From assembly GCF_003590945.1 (NCBI RefSeq), contig NZ_QYUK01000011.1, positions 2,384,001-2,448,000 of the forward strand: a DNA stretch of 64,000 nt, given 5' to 3'. Shown piece after piece: positions 1 through 8,090 of this stretch. The notes beneath the pieces are model-generated. The model was not told where the DNA came from. It was given only the letters and a program-made list of their open reading frames with translations, and made no database searches. This DNA is from Oleomonas cavernae. Lineage in GTDB: Bacteria > Pseudomonadota > Alphaproteobacteria > Zavarziniales > Zavarziniaceae. The number at the start of each line of letters is the position of its first letter. Within the stretch, counting starts at the first letter, position 1. Both the position numbers and the translations under genes were made by a program.

Positions 1-118
1 GAGAGGGAAGGGGCCCATTGCGCCAGCAATGGGAAGGGTGAGGTGGTCGCGGGCGAGACTGCGCCCTATGTCGACCACCCTCCTCACCCAACCCTCTCCT
101 CCCAGGAGGAGAGGGCTT
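1..118. repeat. Imperfect palindromic intergenic repeat (GAGAGGG family)
   Basis: A G/A-rich left part with GAGAGGGAAGGGG and AGGGTGAGGTGG is mirrored by CCACCCTCCTCACCC and CCCTCTCCTCC on the right, so a transcript would fold into a long hairpin. A second copy with the same arms lies at about 57098-57239 between cobM and cbiD. No convincing gene is seen in positions 1-233. The window may cut the left edge of the element. Confidence 0.6.
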
Positions 119-233
119 GTCTTTGTGCTTACCCCGGCACCGTCACGATCTTGCCCCATTCTCGCCCGACCAGCGCCCGATGGGCGGATCAGGTTGCGGC
201 CGCTCTCAACCGGGCTAAGGGGAGGCAATCGCC

Positions 234-1052
234 ATGAAACAGCGTGTCCGCCATGGTGGCGATGCCTATTACGAGCCCTTGCGGCGGCGCTTTCTGGCCG
301 GCTGCCTGTGCTGCGTCGGCGCGGCCTTGACCAGCCGGGTCGTGCTCGCCGGTACTGCGGCCGAGGCCCTGCGCGCGGCCGATGAGACCCCGGCCCCGAC
401 CATCGAGCGGATCGCCGACGGCGTCTATCTTCATACCTCCTGGGCGGTGACCGCCGACGGCCTGGTGCCGTCCAACGGCCTGGTCGTGGTCGGGCGCAAC
501 GGCGCGCTGATGATCGATACCGCCTGGACCGAAGCCGACACCGCCCTGCTGATCGAGCGGATCGACCAGTTGACCAGCGGCGCCCCCCTCCTCGTCTATG
601 CGACCCATGCCCATGTCGACCGGCTGGGCGGGCTCGGCCTGATCAACCGGCGGGGCGAGCGCAGCATGGCGCACGAAACCACGGTCGCCGCCGCCATGAG
701 CCGCGGCCTGGCCGTGCCGACCGAAAGCTGGATCGGCGAAGCCATGGCCTTCGAGATCGGCGACCGCCAGATCGAGCTGTTCCACCCCGGTGGCGCCCAC
801 ACCCGCGACAACACGGTGGTCTATCTCGAGGATGTCGACCTGCTGTACGGCGGCTGCATGGTCCGCCCGGCCAGTGCCAGCACCCTGGGCCACCTGGCGG
901 ATGCCGACCTGGCCACCTGGCCCAACGCCCTGGGCAACCTGGTCAGCCGTTTCGGCCACCCGGCCATCGTGGTGCCCGGCCATGGCCCGGTCGGTGATGG
1001 CAGCCTGCTGACCCACAGCCTGGCCCTGGCGAGCACCACCGCCGCCGGCTGA
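234..1052 (+). CDS. Subclass B1 metallo-beta-lactamase, probably Tat-exported
   Basis: Predicted zinc hydrolase of 272 aa in the B1 beta-lactamase family, expected to open the beta-lactam ring in the periplasm. The full B1 ligand set is present: His125-x-His127-x-Asp129 (THAHVDRLGG), His189 (GGAHTRDN), Cys208 (YGGCMV) and His250 (VVPGHG). Other family blocks are HTSW near 67, SNGL near 80, DTAWTEADT near 95 and LADADLATWP near 221. Cys208 in the third ligand position separates it from B2/B3 enzymes and general MBL-fold hydrolases. The position of B1 Lys224 holds Arg211, and that of Asn233 appears to hold His220. The N-terminus has RRRFLAG followed by a hydrophobic run and VLAG, suggesting a Tat signal peptide; a lipobox-like LAGC lies too close to the arginines to be persuasive. 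GGGGAGG lies upstream of the ATG. No other resistance gene is adjacent. Activity on beta-lactams is inferred from the family. Confidence 0.85.
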   Translation: MKQRVRHGGDAYYEPLRRRFLAGCLCCVGAALTSRVVLAGTAAEALRAADETPAPTIERIADGVYLHTSWAVTADGLVPSNGLVVVGRNGALMIDTAWTEADTALLIERIDQLTSGAPLLVYATHAHVDRLGGLGLINRRGERSMAHETTVAAAMSRGLAVPTESWIGEAMAFEIGDRQIELFHPGGAHTRDNTVVYLEDVDLLYGGCMVRPASASTLGHLADADLATWPNALGNLVSRFGHPAIVVPGHGPVGDGSLLTHSLALASTTAAG

Positions 1053-1078
1053 TTCTCGGCAGGCTCGCACCTGCTTGC

Positions 1079-1129
1079 TTGACATGTTTGTACCGACCAG
1101 TAAATTATGTACTGATTGGTACAAACATG
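1079..1129 (+). promoter_or_regulatory. Promoter inside a long inverted repeat (TetR-type operator)
   Basis: CATGTTTGTACC (1083-1094) and GGTACAAACATG (1118-1129) are perfect inverted copies; pairing extends inward to about 20 nt per arm with two mismatches. TTGACA at 1079-1084 and an AT-rich -10 candidate (TAAATT, 1101-1106; spacing 16) lie within or beside the dyad. Each arm is itself partly palindromic, as expected for paired TetR sites. The TetR gene ending this operon (2217-2774) is the likely ligand, by inference. Confidence 0.7.
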
Positions 1130-1139
1130 GAGCTGCGCC

Positions 1140-1610
1140 GTGGCCGATGAACGCCCGCCCCTGCCGCCTTTCACCGTCGAGACCGCCACGCTGAAGGCCC
1201 GCCTGGCCGAGGATGCCTGGAACACGTGCGATCCGCTCCGGGTCTCGCTGGCCTACACGCCGGACAGCCGCTGGCGCAACCGGGCGGAATTCATCCAGGG
1301 CCGCCCGGCCATCGTGGAGTTGCTGACCCGCAAATGGGCGCGCGAACTCGACTACCGCCTGATCAAGGAATTGTGGGCCTTCCACGAGAGCCGCATCGCC
1401 GTGCGCTTCCAGTACGAATACCACGACGACTCGGGCAACTGGTTCCGCGCCCATGGCAACGAGCAGTGGGAATTCGACGAACGGGGCCTGATGCGCCGGC
1501 GCGAGGCCAGCATCAACGATGTCCGCATCACGCAAGCCGAGCGCAAATTCCTGTGGCCGGCGGGACCGCGCCCGGCCGATCATCCCGGCCTGACCGAGTT
1601 GGGTCTTTAG
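1140..1610 (+). CDS. DUF1348 / NTF2-like (SnoaL-fold) protein
   Basis: A 156-aa cytosolic protein of the nuclear-transport-factor-2-like DUF1348 family: [18 protein letters not shown] near the start, then [31 protein letters not shown] and [13 protein letters not shown]. The biochemical role of the family is not settled. I chose GTG at 1140 because GGAG (1129-1132) lies 7 nt upstream; the TTG at 1116 lies inside the operator. It is the first gene of a three-gene run ending in a TetR regulator. DUF1348 genes often sit beside such regulators, so it is probably induced with the operon by an unknown ligand. Confidence 0.85.
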   Translation: MADERPPLPPFTVETATLKARLAEDAWNTCDPLRVSLAYTPDSRWRNRAEFIQGRPAIVELLTRKWARELDYRLIKELWAFHESRIAVRFQYEYHDDSGNWFRAHGNEQWEFDERGLMRRREASINDVRITQAERKFLWPAGPRPADHPGLTELGL

Positions 1611-1661
1611 CGGGCAAGCACAAACCCCGAAAGACAACAATCCGAGGCAAGGACTTGCGCT

Positions 1662-2198
1662 ATGGCTCCGTTGACGCTCTCGTCCCCCATCGGCGATATC
1701 CAGATCGTGAACGAGCCAATGCATTCATTCGGTTCGGCCGATAATTCCCGAGCCTATCGACGCGAGCACAATCTGTGCGACGGATCGGTGCGCGCCAGCT
1801 ACGGGATAATCGTCGATGGCGATCCCATCGTCGTTATTGGCGTTGATCGAGCGATGCCTATTCATTCACATTCAGCCCTTGTCTGGGGAGACCGCCTGCA
1901 TATCGCTCTCGGCAGCAGGATTGCCTGCTTTTCCCTAAACCCCTTCGTAATGCTCCGGGCGGTCGAGGCTGATGCCGTCATGTGTTTCGGCCTGCATTTT
2001 TCCACGGCACATAGTGCCCTGATTTGCCACGGAGAATTGCAGATCTCCCGGCTGTCGGCCGACGGCGACATCCTCTGGCAGGCGGGCGGGCGAGATATTT
2101 TCACGGGCGAGTTTGCGTTGAGGCCAGCATGTATCGAAGCGCGGGATTTCAACAACGCCGCCTATCGTTTCAGGTACGAGGACGGCGCGCTGATCTGA
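1662..2198 (+). CDS. Hypothetical protein
   Basis: A 178-aa protein I do not recognise. It has no signal peptide and no membrane segment. The second half is hydrophobic and beta-rich (GIIVDGDPIVVIGVD, FVMLRAVEADAVMCFGLHF) and ends with LQISRLSADGDILWQAGGRDIFTG. The base composition is clearly lower in GC than the flanking genes, which suggests separate acquisition. It lies 51 nt after the DUF1348 gene and 18 nt before the TetR gene, so it is probably co-transcribed. The start is ATG with a weak AAGGA upstream. Confidence 0.7.
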   Translation: MAPLTLSSPIGDIQIVNEPMHSFGSADNSRAYRREHNLCDGSVRASYGIIVDGDPIVVIGVDRAMPIHSHSALVWGDRLHIALGSRIACFSLNPFVMLRAVEADAVMCFGLHFSTAHSALICHGELQISRLSADGDILWQAGGRDIFTGEFALRPACIEARDFNNAAYRFRYEDGALI

Positions 2199-2216
2199 TT
2201 CCCGACAGGAGCCTTG

Positions 2217-2774
2217 ATGCCGAAAACCGTCGCCGAACGCGCCGATGTCATTCCCGCCCTGGCCGAAGTCTTTCGCGAGCATGGCTTCGAGGGGACCAGC
2301 CTTGCCCTGATTACGGCCCGCACCGGCCTGGGCAAGGGCAGCCTCTACAACTTCTTCCCCGGCGGGAAAGAGGAAATGGCGGCGGCGGTGCTGGACGAGA
2401 TCGACGGCTGGTTCGAGGCCCAGGTCTATCGCCCCCTGCGCGAGGCGGCCGATCCGGCGCGGGCCATCGCTGACATGTTCACGTCGGTCGACGCTTATTT
2501 CCGCTCGGGCCGGCGCGTGTGCCTGGTGGGCGCCTTTGCCCTGAGCGACGTGCGCGATCGCTTCGCAGCGCGCATCAATGCCTATTTCGCGGCCTGGGGC
2601 GAGGCGCTCGCCGAGGCCCTGGTGCGGGCGGGCCGGGCCCAAGAGACCGCCCGCGACCAGGCGGAGGAAACCGTCCTGGCGATCCAGGGCGCACTGGTGC
2701 TGACCCGGGCGCTGGATGATCCCGGCACATTCGAGCGCGCCCTGCGCCGCCTTCAGGAGCGGTTGGGGGTCTGA
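2217..2774 (+). CDS. TetR/AcrR family transcriptional regulator (YxaF/LmrA type)
   Basis: A 185-aa repressor with an N-terminal helix-turn-helix: ALAEVFREHGFEGTSLALITARTG, then GKGSLYNFFPGGKEEM at about 35-50, typical of the YxaF/LmrA branch. The C-terminal helical domain would bind an unknown small ligand. The ATG at 2217 follows AGGAG (2207-2211); a TTG three bases earlier is less likely. It ends the operon that starts at the dyad at 1083-1129, so autorepression through that site is the simplest model. Confidence 0.88.
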   Translation: MPKTVAERADVIPALAEVFREHGFEGTSLALITARTGLGKGSLYNFFPGGKEEMAAAVLDEIDGWFEAQVYRPLREAADPARAIADMFTSVDAYFRSGRRVCLVGAFALSDVRDRFAARINAYFAAWGEALAEALVRAGRAQETARDQAEETVLAIQGALVLTRALDDPGTFERALRRLQERLGV

Positions 2775-2780
2775 CCCAGC

Positions 2781-2838
2781 CGTCATTCCTGGGCAGCGCG
2801 CGACGTCTCAATGGATTCCGGCCTTCGCCGGAATGACG
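2781..2838. repeat. REP palindromic repeat, truncated copy
   Basis: Shares the CGTCAT start, the GGCAGCGCGCGACGTC centre and the right arm ending CGCCGGAATGACG with the 80-bp copies, but the left arm (GCGAAGGCCGG) is deleted. It lies between the convergent TetR and ogt genes. Confidence 0.8.
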
Positions 2839-2845
2839 GTGGAGG

Positions 2846-3349
2846 TTAAGCGCTTAGGGCAGCGCCCTCGTGGGTCAGCAGCCAGCGCTTGCGGGCGATG
2901 CCGCCGCCGTAGCCGGTCAAGGAACCGTCGGCGCCAATCAGGCGGTGGCAGGGCACGACCACGCTGATGGGGTTGGCACCATTGGCGTGGCCCACCGCGC
3001 GCATGGCCCGGGGCCGGCCGAGGCGGGCGGCGAGCGCGCCGTAGGTCAGCGTTTCGCCTGCCGGGACGGTGCGCAGGGCGGACCAGACCTCGCGCTGGAA
3101 CGGCGTGCCGCCCAGGTGGTAGGGAACGGTGTCGAGCCGGCCCAGGTCGCCGGCGAAATAGCGCTCGAGGGCATGGCGGATGGCTTTGGGGGCGGCACCC
3201 GGCTCGATCGCCACCGGACCGACCTGCCGGCACAGCAGGAGCACCATGCGCGCCTCGTAATCCGCCCAGTCGAGGGCACACAGGCGCCCCTCGCCATCGG
3301 TCACCAGCAGGGCTTGCCCGATCGGCGTCTCCAGCCGGTCGAGAAACAT
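2846..3349 (-). CDS. ogt: Methylated-DNA--protein-cysteine methyltransferase
   Basis: A 167-aa suicide repair protein that takes O6-alkyl groups from guanine onto its own cysteine. The acceptor is Cys134 in PCHRLIG, preceded by the DNA-binding block FQREVWSALRTVPAGETLTYGALAARLGRP. The N-terminal RNaseH-like domain is short (LETPIGQALLVTDGEGRLCALDW). Its ATG overlaps the lrp stop by one base (TGATG), so it is translationally coupled to lrp. A longer reading from 3553 would overlap lrp and adds no family-like sequence. Confidence 0.93.
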   Translation of the reverse strand: MFLDRLETPIGQALLVTDGEGRLCALDWADYEARMVLLLCRQVGPVAIEPGAAPKAIRHALERYFAGDLGRLDTVPYHLGGTPFQREVWSALRTVPAGETLTYGALAARLGRPRAMRAVGHANGANPISVVVPCHRLIGADGSLTGYGGGIARKRWLLTHEGAALSA

Positions 3350-3849
3350 CAGCGGCCGCGGTGCGGCGGCCGGGGCGACAGGCCGAAGGGCACGCCCGGC
3401 GCATGCTTGCCGTTGCGAATGGTGAAGCTGGTCTTGACGCTGGCGACATTGGGGGCGGGCGTCAGCTCGCGGGTCAGGAAGCCTTGGAATTCCGCCAGGT
3501 CGCGGGCGACGATTTTCAGAATGAAGTCGATTTCGCCGTTCAGCATCCAGCATTCGCGCACCAGCGGCATGGCGCGGACCCGCTCCTCGAAGGCGACCAG
3601 GTCGGTCTCGGCCTGGGAGGCGAGGCCGACCATGGCGAAGACCGTGACCTCGAAGCCCAGCGATTCGGCATCGACCTCGGCGTGGTAGCCCTTGATGAAG
3701 CCCGACTCCTCGAGCGCGCGGACCCGGCGCAGGCAGGGCGGGGCGGAAATCCCGACTTGGCGGGCCAGATCGACATTCGTCATGCGGCCGTCTGCCTGCA
3801 AATGCTCGAGGATCTGCAAATCGATGTCGTCGAGCTTTACCTTGGTCAT
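3349..3849 (-). CDS. Lrp/AsnC family transcriptional regulator
   Basis: A 166-aa feast/famine regulator: N-terminal winged helix (LDDIDLQILEHLQADGRMTNVDLARQVGISAPPCLRRVRALEESGFIKGY) followed by an RAM/AsnC ligand domain (VTVFAMVGL, VRECWMLNGEIDFILKIVARDL). The start at 3849 has AGGGGGAG just upstream; the longer frame to 3924 lacks homology. It is co-transcribed with ogt and divergent from trxB. The 291-nt gap to trxB must hold both promoters; I see no clear operator there. Confidence 0.92.
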   Translation of the reverse strand: MTKVKLDDIDLQILEHLQADGRMTNVDLARQVGISAPPCLRRVRALEESGFIKGYHAEVDAESLGFEVTVFAMVGLASQAETDLVAFEERVRAMPLVRECWMLNGEIDFILKIVARDLAEFQGFLTRELTPAPNVASVKTSFTIRNGKHAPGVPFGLSPRPPHRGR

Positions 3850-4140
3850 GAACTCCCCCTGCGGCACCGCCATTATTGTGCCGAGGACCGCTGGACGAAA
3901 GAAAATTTCACTTTGCCTGCCCAATGCGTCGAGATTTCGTCGACGCGCGGGGGATTAGACGCCAGAATCCGCCGCCGTCAAGCGATTGCGCGGAAGGCGC
4001 GCGGCGCCTCTTGGCGGGCCATGCGGCTAGCGCATATCATAGTCTGTGCAGAGCGTCCCATATAAGCGATTCTCTCGCCCAGTCCGCCAGGAGCCGGCGG
4101 CGGCCCCGATCCCGGGGTATCGAATTTCGGAGTGTAGACG

Positions 4141-5112
4141 ATGTCCGAGCGCCGCCATGCGAAGGTGCTGATCATTGGTTCCGGTCCGGCGGGCTGCACC
4201 GCGGCGATCTATGCCGCGCGCGCCTGCCTGGACCCCGTGCTGGTCCGCGGCCTGACTCCGGGCGGCCAGTTGACCATCACCACCGAGGTCGAGAACTACC
4301 CGGGCTTTGCCGAAGTGATCCAGGGCCCCTGGCTGATGGAGCAGATGGAGGCGCAGGCGCGCCACGTCGGCACCACCCTGATCGACGACATCATCACCGA
4401 GGTCGACCTGTCGCGCCGTCCGTTCCGCCTGAAAGGCGATTCCGGCACCGAATACACGGCCGACACCCTGATCATCGCGACCGGGGCCAGCGCCAAATGG
4501 CTGGGCCTGCCGTCGGAACAGCAGTTCCAGGGCTTTGGCGTCTCGGCCTGTGCCACCTGCGACGGCTTCTTCTATCGCGGCAAGGAGGTCGTGGTGGTGG
4601 GCGGCGGCAACACGGCGGTCGAAGAGGCGCTGTACCTGACCAACCACGCGACCAAGGTGACCTTGATCCACCGCCGCGGCGAATTGCGGGCAGACAAGAC
4701 CAACCAGAACCGCCTGCTGGCGCATCCCAAGATCTCGGTCGCCTGGAACAGCGAGATTGCCGAGATCGTCGGCGGCGACGATCCGCCGGGCGTCACCGGC
4801 GTGCGCCTGCGCAATGTGGGGACCGGGGCGATCTCGGACCTGGCAACCGACGGCGTCTTCGTCGCCATCGGTCACACGCCGGCGACCGAGCTGTTCAAGG
4901 GCAAGCTGCCGATGGACGAGCAGGGCTATCTGCTGACCGCGCCGGACTCGACGGCAACCGCCGTGCCCGGCGTCTTCGCCGCGGGTGACGTGAAGGACAA
5001 GATCTTCAGGCAGGCCGTAACCGCCGCCGGCATGGGCTGCATGGCCGCCCTGGAGGCCGAGCGCTTCCTGGGCGAGCACGAGCACGAAGCCCAGGCGGCA
5101 GCAGCCGAGTGA
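4141..5112 (+). CDS. trxB: Thioredoxin-disulfide reductase
   Basis: A 323-aa cytosolic flavoprotein that reduces thioredoxin with NADPH. FAD motif GSGPAGCTAAIYAARA (13-28), redox pair Cys137-Ala-Thr-Cys140-Asp-Gly, NADPH motif GGGNTAVEEA (154-163) and C-terminal FAD motif FAAGDVKDK are all present. Length is normal for the low-Mr family. A LysR gene follows after 67 nt, a neighbourhood common in Alphaproteobacteria. Confidence 0.97.
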   Translation: MSERRHAKVLIIGSGPAGCTAAIYAARACLDPVLVRGLTPGGQLTITTEVENYPGFAEVIQGPWLMEQMEAQARHVGTTLIDDIITEVDLSRRPFRLKGDSGTEYTADTLIIATGASAKWLGLPSEQQFQGFGVSACATCDGFFYRGKEVVVVGGGNTAVEEALYLTNHATKVTLIHRRGELRADKTNQNRLLAHPKISVAWNSEIAEIVGGDDPPGVTGVRLRNVGTGAISDLATDGVFVAIGHTPATELFKGKLPMDEQGYLLTAPDSTATAVPGVFAAGDVKDKIFRQAVTAAGMGCMAALEAERFLGEHEHEAQAAAAE

Positions 5113-5179
5113 ACAGGCAAGAGAAGCCTCGAGGCACGACCAGCCGCCGGGCGGATCGGGCGCGACAGGGGGACGCGCG

Positions 5180-6073
5180 ATGATGGATTGGGACAAGCTC
5201 AGAATTTTTCACGCCGTCGCCGAGGCCGGCAGCTTCACCCATGCGGGCGAAGTGCTGAACCTGTCGCAATCGGCGGTCAGCCGGCAGATCAGCGCGCTCG
5301 AGGAAAGCCTCAAGGTCTCGCTGTTCCACCGCCATGCCCGCGGCCTGATCCTGACCGAACAGGGCGAGTTGCTGTTCCGCACCGCCCACGACGTCTTTGC
5401 CAAGCTGGCCATGGCCGAGGCCATGCTGGCGGATTCCAAGGACAAGCCACGCGGCGAACTGCGCGTCACCACCACGGTCAGCTTCGGCATGCTGTGGCTG
5501 ACCCCGCGCATCAAGGAATTCGCGGATCTCTACCCCGATATCCGGGTGCACCTGATCCTGGACGACGACGAGCTGGACCTGGGCATGCGCGAGGCCGATA
5601 TCGCCATCCGCTTCCGCGCCCCCGTCCAGGCCGACCTGGTGCAACGCCGCCTGGTGCAGGTGACCAATCACCTCTATGCCGCACCCAGTTACATCAAGCG
5701 CCACGGCGCGCCCAAGAGCATCGAGGATCTCGACAACCACGCCATCCTGGTCTACGGCGCGGCCGTGCCCCAGCCGCTGGCGGACGTGAACTGGCTGCTC
5801 AACAAGACCGCCGACCTGTCGAAGCAGCGCAAGCCGATCTTCACGGTGAACAACATCTATGCCCTGATGCTGGCCGTCGAGTCGGGGCTGGGCGTCGCCG
5901 CCCTGCCCGACTACGTGGCGCGCGGCAATACCAAGCTGACCCAGGTGCTGCCGGACTATGCCGGCCCCACCTTCGACACCTATTTCGTCTATCCCGAAGA
6001 ACTGCGCGACACCAAGCGTATCGCGGTGTTCCGCGACTTCATGCTGCGCAAGGTCGCCGAATGGGGCTTTTGA
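5180..6073 (+). CDS. LysR family transcriptional regulator
   Basis: A 297-aa regulator. The N-terminal winged helix (WDKLRIFHAVAEAGSFTHAGEVLNLSQSAVSRQISALEE) is followed by a substrate-binding domain with LRVTTTVSFGMLWLTPRIKEF and LAVESGLGVAALPDYVARG. ATGs at 5180 and 5183 are both possible, after AGGGGG. It follows trxB in the same direction. The inducer and targets are unknown; a redox role is inferred from the neighbour only. Confidence 0.93.
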   Translation: MMDWDKLRIFHAVAEAGSFTHAGEVLNLSQSAVSRQISALEESLKVSLFHRHARGLILTEQGELLFRTAHDVFAKLAMAEAMLADSKDKPRGELRVTTTVSFGMLWLTPRIKEFADLYPDIRVHLILDDDELDLGMREADIAIRFRAPVQADLVQRRLVQVTNHLYAAPSYIKRHGAPKSIEDLDNHAILVYGAAVPQPLADVNWLLNKTADLSKQRKPIFTVNNIYALMLAVESGLGVAALPDYVARGNTKLTQVLPDYAGPTFDTYFVYPEELRDTKRIAVFRDFMLRKVAEWGF

Positions 6074-6081
6074 GCCCCATT
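6060..6081. terminator. Hairpin overlapping the lysR stop codon
   Basis: AATGGGGCT, loop TTTG, AGCCCCATT: a perfect 9-bp stem between the convergent lysR and crotonase genes. No T-run follows, so it may end transcripts in both directions only weakly or with Rho. Confidence 0.45.
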
Positions 6082-6118
6082 CGGCTTCGCCCGCGTCTCG
6101 ATGTCCCCGGGTCGGGCT

Positions 6119-6910
6119 CTAAGCCTGCCAAAAGCCCCTCGACAGATTGCGTCGCTTGTCACGCCCCACCTTGCTCTGGAAATCGGCGATCCCCGCCTTT
6201 GCGGGCGGGTAGGGATCGATCGGGCGCTCGAGCGACAAGGCTTGATGCACCGTCATGTCGGCGCTCTTGTTGAGCGCGAACTTGGTCCGGCGCAGCGCGA
6301 TCGGGTTCTTGGCCAGCATCACCTCGCTCAACGCAGCGACCTCCTTGTCGAGATCCTCGGGCGCGCAGATCTTGTTGACCAGGTTGTAGCGCTCGGCCGT
6401 CTCGGTGTCGAAAAGCGCGCCGATCATGTTCCATTCCTTGGCCTTGCGGCGGCCGGCGAAACGCGAGATGCGGGAGATGCCGCCCCAGCCCGGCGTGATG
6501 TCCCAGTCGATCTCCGGCATGCCCCAGCGGGTGCGGTTGGTGGCGATGACAAAGTCGCAAACCAGCGTCAGTTCCAGGCCGCCGCCGGTGCAGACACCGT
6601 CGACCGCGGCGATCGTGACCGGCGTCAGATCCTCGATGAGGTTGACGGTTTCCTGGTAAAGCTCGATCTGCCAATACGGGTCTTCAGGGGTCCAGTCATT
6701 GAATTCCTTGACGTCGTCACCGGCACAGAAGGTATCGCCGGCCCCGCGAATGACGAGGATGCGGCAGTCCCGGTCGGCCCGAACCTCCCGCACTGCCGCG
6801 TTCAGTTCGGCCGACAGTTCCTTGTCGAGGGCGTTATGCGCGCTCGGGCGGTTGAGGGTGATGGTGGTGACCTCGCCCTTTCGGTCGAAAATCAGTTTCT
6901 CGTAGGCCAT
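6119..6910 (-). CDS. Enoyl-CoA hydratase/isomerase (crotonase) family protein
   Basis: A 263-aa crotonase-fold protein acting on an acyl- or aroyl-CoA. Oxyanion-hole segments are FCAGDDVKEFNDW (about 62-74) and DGVCTGGGLELTLVCDFVIAT (about 104-124). Glu in MPEIDWDITPGWGG is a likely catalytic acid. The segment between the two oxyanion strands differs from the fatty-acid-type hydratases, so an aromatic or branched acyl-CoA substrate is possible but not shown. It is divergently transcribed from the tandem HxlR regulator and shares the 6911-7026 promoter region with it. No CoA ligase is adjacent. Confidence 0.85.
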   Translation of the reverse strand: MAYEKLIFDRKGEVTTITLNRPSAHNALDKELSAELNAAVREVRADRDCRILVIRGAGDTFCAGDDVKEFNDWTPEDPYWQIELYQETVNLIEDLTPVTIAAVDGVCTGGGLELTLVCDFVIATNRTRWGMPEIDWDITPGWGGISRISRFAGRRKAKEWNMIGALFDTETAERYNLVNKICAPEDLDKEVAALSEVMLAKNPIALRRTKFALNKSADMTVHQALSLERPIDPYPPAKAGIADFQSKVGRDKRRNLSRGFWQA

Positions 6911-6940
6911 GGCGGTTCCCCTTGGTGGTTCGCAATTGTG

Positions 6941-6986
6941 ACTTGCGTAAGGGAACTAATGGCAAATTTAGTCTCCTTATGCAAGT
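6941..6986. promoter_or_regulatory. Inverted repeat between crotonase and HxlR genes
   Basis: ACTTGCGTAAGG (6941-6952) and CCTTATGCAAGT (6975-6986) are inverted copies with one mismatch, separated by 22 bp. The spacing puts the two arms on about the same face of the helix. A likely operator for the regulator encoded to the right, covering both divergent promoters. Confidence 0.6.
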
Positions 6987-7026
6987 GTTCATTTGTCGCC
7001 AGCCGCGAACCCGCGGCTATCGGGGC

Positions 7027-7992
7027 ATGACGTCGATGACGAGCGAGGTGCCGCACGACCCGATCTTTGGGGCCATGGAGGCGGTGGGGGATGCCTGGTC
7101 CTGGATGATCCTCCAGGAGGCGATGTTTCATGGCACGACGCGCTTCAACGATTTCCAGCAGCGTCTGGGCATCGCGCGCAAGGTTCTTGCCAACCGCCTC
7201 GATATCCTGACCCGAAGCGAGCTCTTCGACCGGCGCGCGCTGAAAGGTGGCGGCGCGACCTTGGAGTACGTGCTCACGGCGCGGGGCTGGGACTTCTTCC
7301 CCTGTCTGGCCGTGGCGATGCGGTGGGGCGAACGATGGTTCGGCGAAGCGGCGCCTCCTGTTCACGCGCTCCATCGCGAACCTCAGCATCCCTTTCGGGC
7401 TGTGCTGTGCTGCGCACATTGCGCCAAGCCCATCCAGGCCCACGATGTCAGCGTGGTATCGATGCATCGGGCTTCCTCGGCGTTGATCGGGGCGAAGCGG
7501 CAGCGGACGCCGGATCTGGATTTGCTGGATCAGAGTGCCGCGAACCCGATGGTCAGCACCCTGCGATTCGTCGGCGATCGCTGGAGCGCGCTGGTGATCC
7601 GGGAGTGTTTCCTCGGCACGCGCCGGTTTGGCGAATTCGCCGAACACCTGGGCATCGCGCCGAACATCCTGACCAGCCGGCTCGATCGCCTTGTGACCTT
7701 GGGTGCGCTGGTCAAACGGCCCTATCAGACCAATCCGATACGCTACGAGTATCGCCTGACGGAGATGGGGTTCGATCTCTATGCCGTGCCGCTCGCCATG
7801 CTGACCTGGGGCGAGCGATGGCTTTCACCCGGCCGCCAAGGCACCCACCTCAGACATAATCCATGCGGCCGCCCGTTGGTCGCCATCCTGACCTGCGAAA
7901 CATGCGGCGAACCGGCGACCGGTGCCGATGTGGCCTACTCGACGGATCCTGCAGGAACGGTTGGGACGGGCGGGGTGACTGGTGCACAATGA
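7027..7992 (+). CDS. Tandem-domain HxlR family transcriptional regulator
   Basis: A 321-aa protein with two HxlR-type winged-helix domains in one chain. The first spans about residues 10-110 (FGAMEAVGDAWSWMILQEAMFHGTTRFNDFQQRLGIARKVLANRLDIL). The second spans about 175-285 (TLRFVGDRWSALVIRECFLGTRRFGEFAEHLGIAPNILTSRLDRL). Each is followed by a cysteine pair (CCAHCAKP and CETCGEP) that may bind metal. HxlR proteins normally dimerise, so this chain could be a built-in dimer. Starts at 6979 or 6922 are in frame but would cover the inverted repeat; I prefer ATG 7027. It is divergent from the crotonase gene, its probable target. Confidence 0.85.
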   Translation: MTSMTSEVPHDPIFGAMEAVGDAWSWMILQEAMFHGTTRFNDFQQRLGIARKVLANRLDILTRSELFDRRALKGGGATLEYVLTARGWDFFPCLAVAMRWGERWFGEAAPPVHALHREPQHPFRAVLCCAHCAKPIQAHDVSVVSMHRASSALIGAKRQRTPDLDLLDQSAANPMVSTLRFVGDRWSALVIRECFLGTRRFGEFAEHLGIAPNILTSRLDRLVTLGALVKRPYQTNPIRYEYRLTEMGFDLYAVPLAMLTWGERWLSPGRQGTHLRHNPCGRPLVAILTCETCGEPATGADVAYSTDPAGTVGTGGVTGAQ

Positions 7993-8090
7993 CCGCGGCG
8001 TAGTTGGGAGGGCGCAGTTGGGGACAGATCTGGAGTGAACCCCTAGATTGAGTCAGTTAAATTGGGGACAGTTCTCGCTGAGGAGAACGC

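Noticed and set aside
1116-1139. TTG start for the DUF1348 protein
   Set aside because: It lies within the operator dyad and lacks a ribosome site; GTG 1140 has GGAG at proper spacing.
189-1724. 511-aa minus-strand open frame across the beta-lactamase and DUF1348 genes
   Set aside because: A GC-bias shadow with no family-like segments; the + strand genes have clear motifs and ribosome sites.
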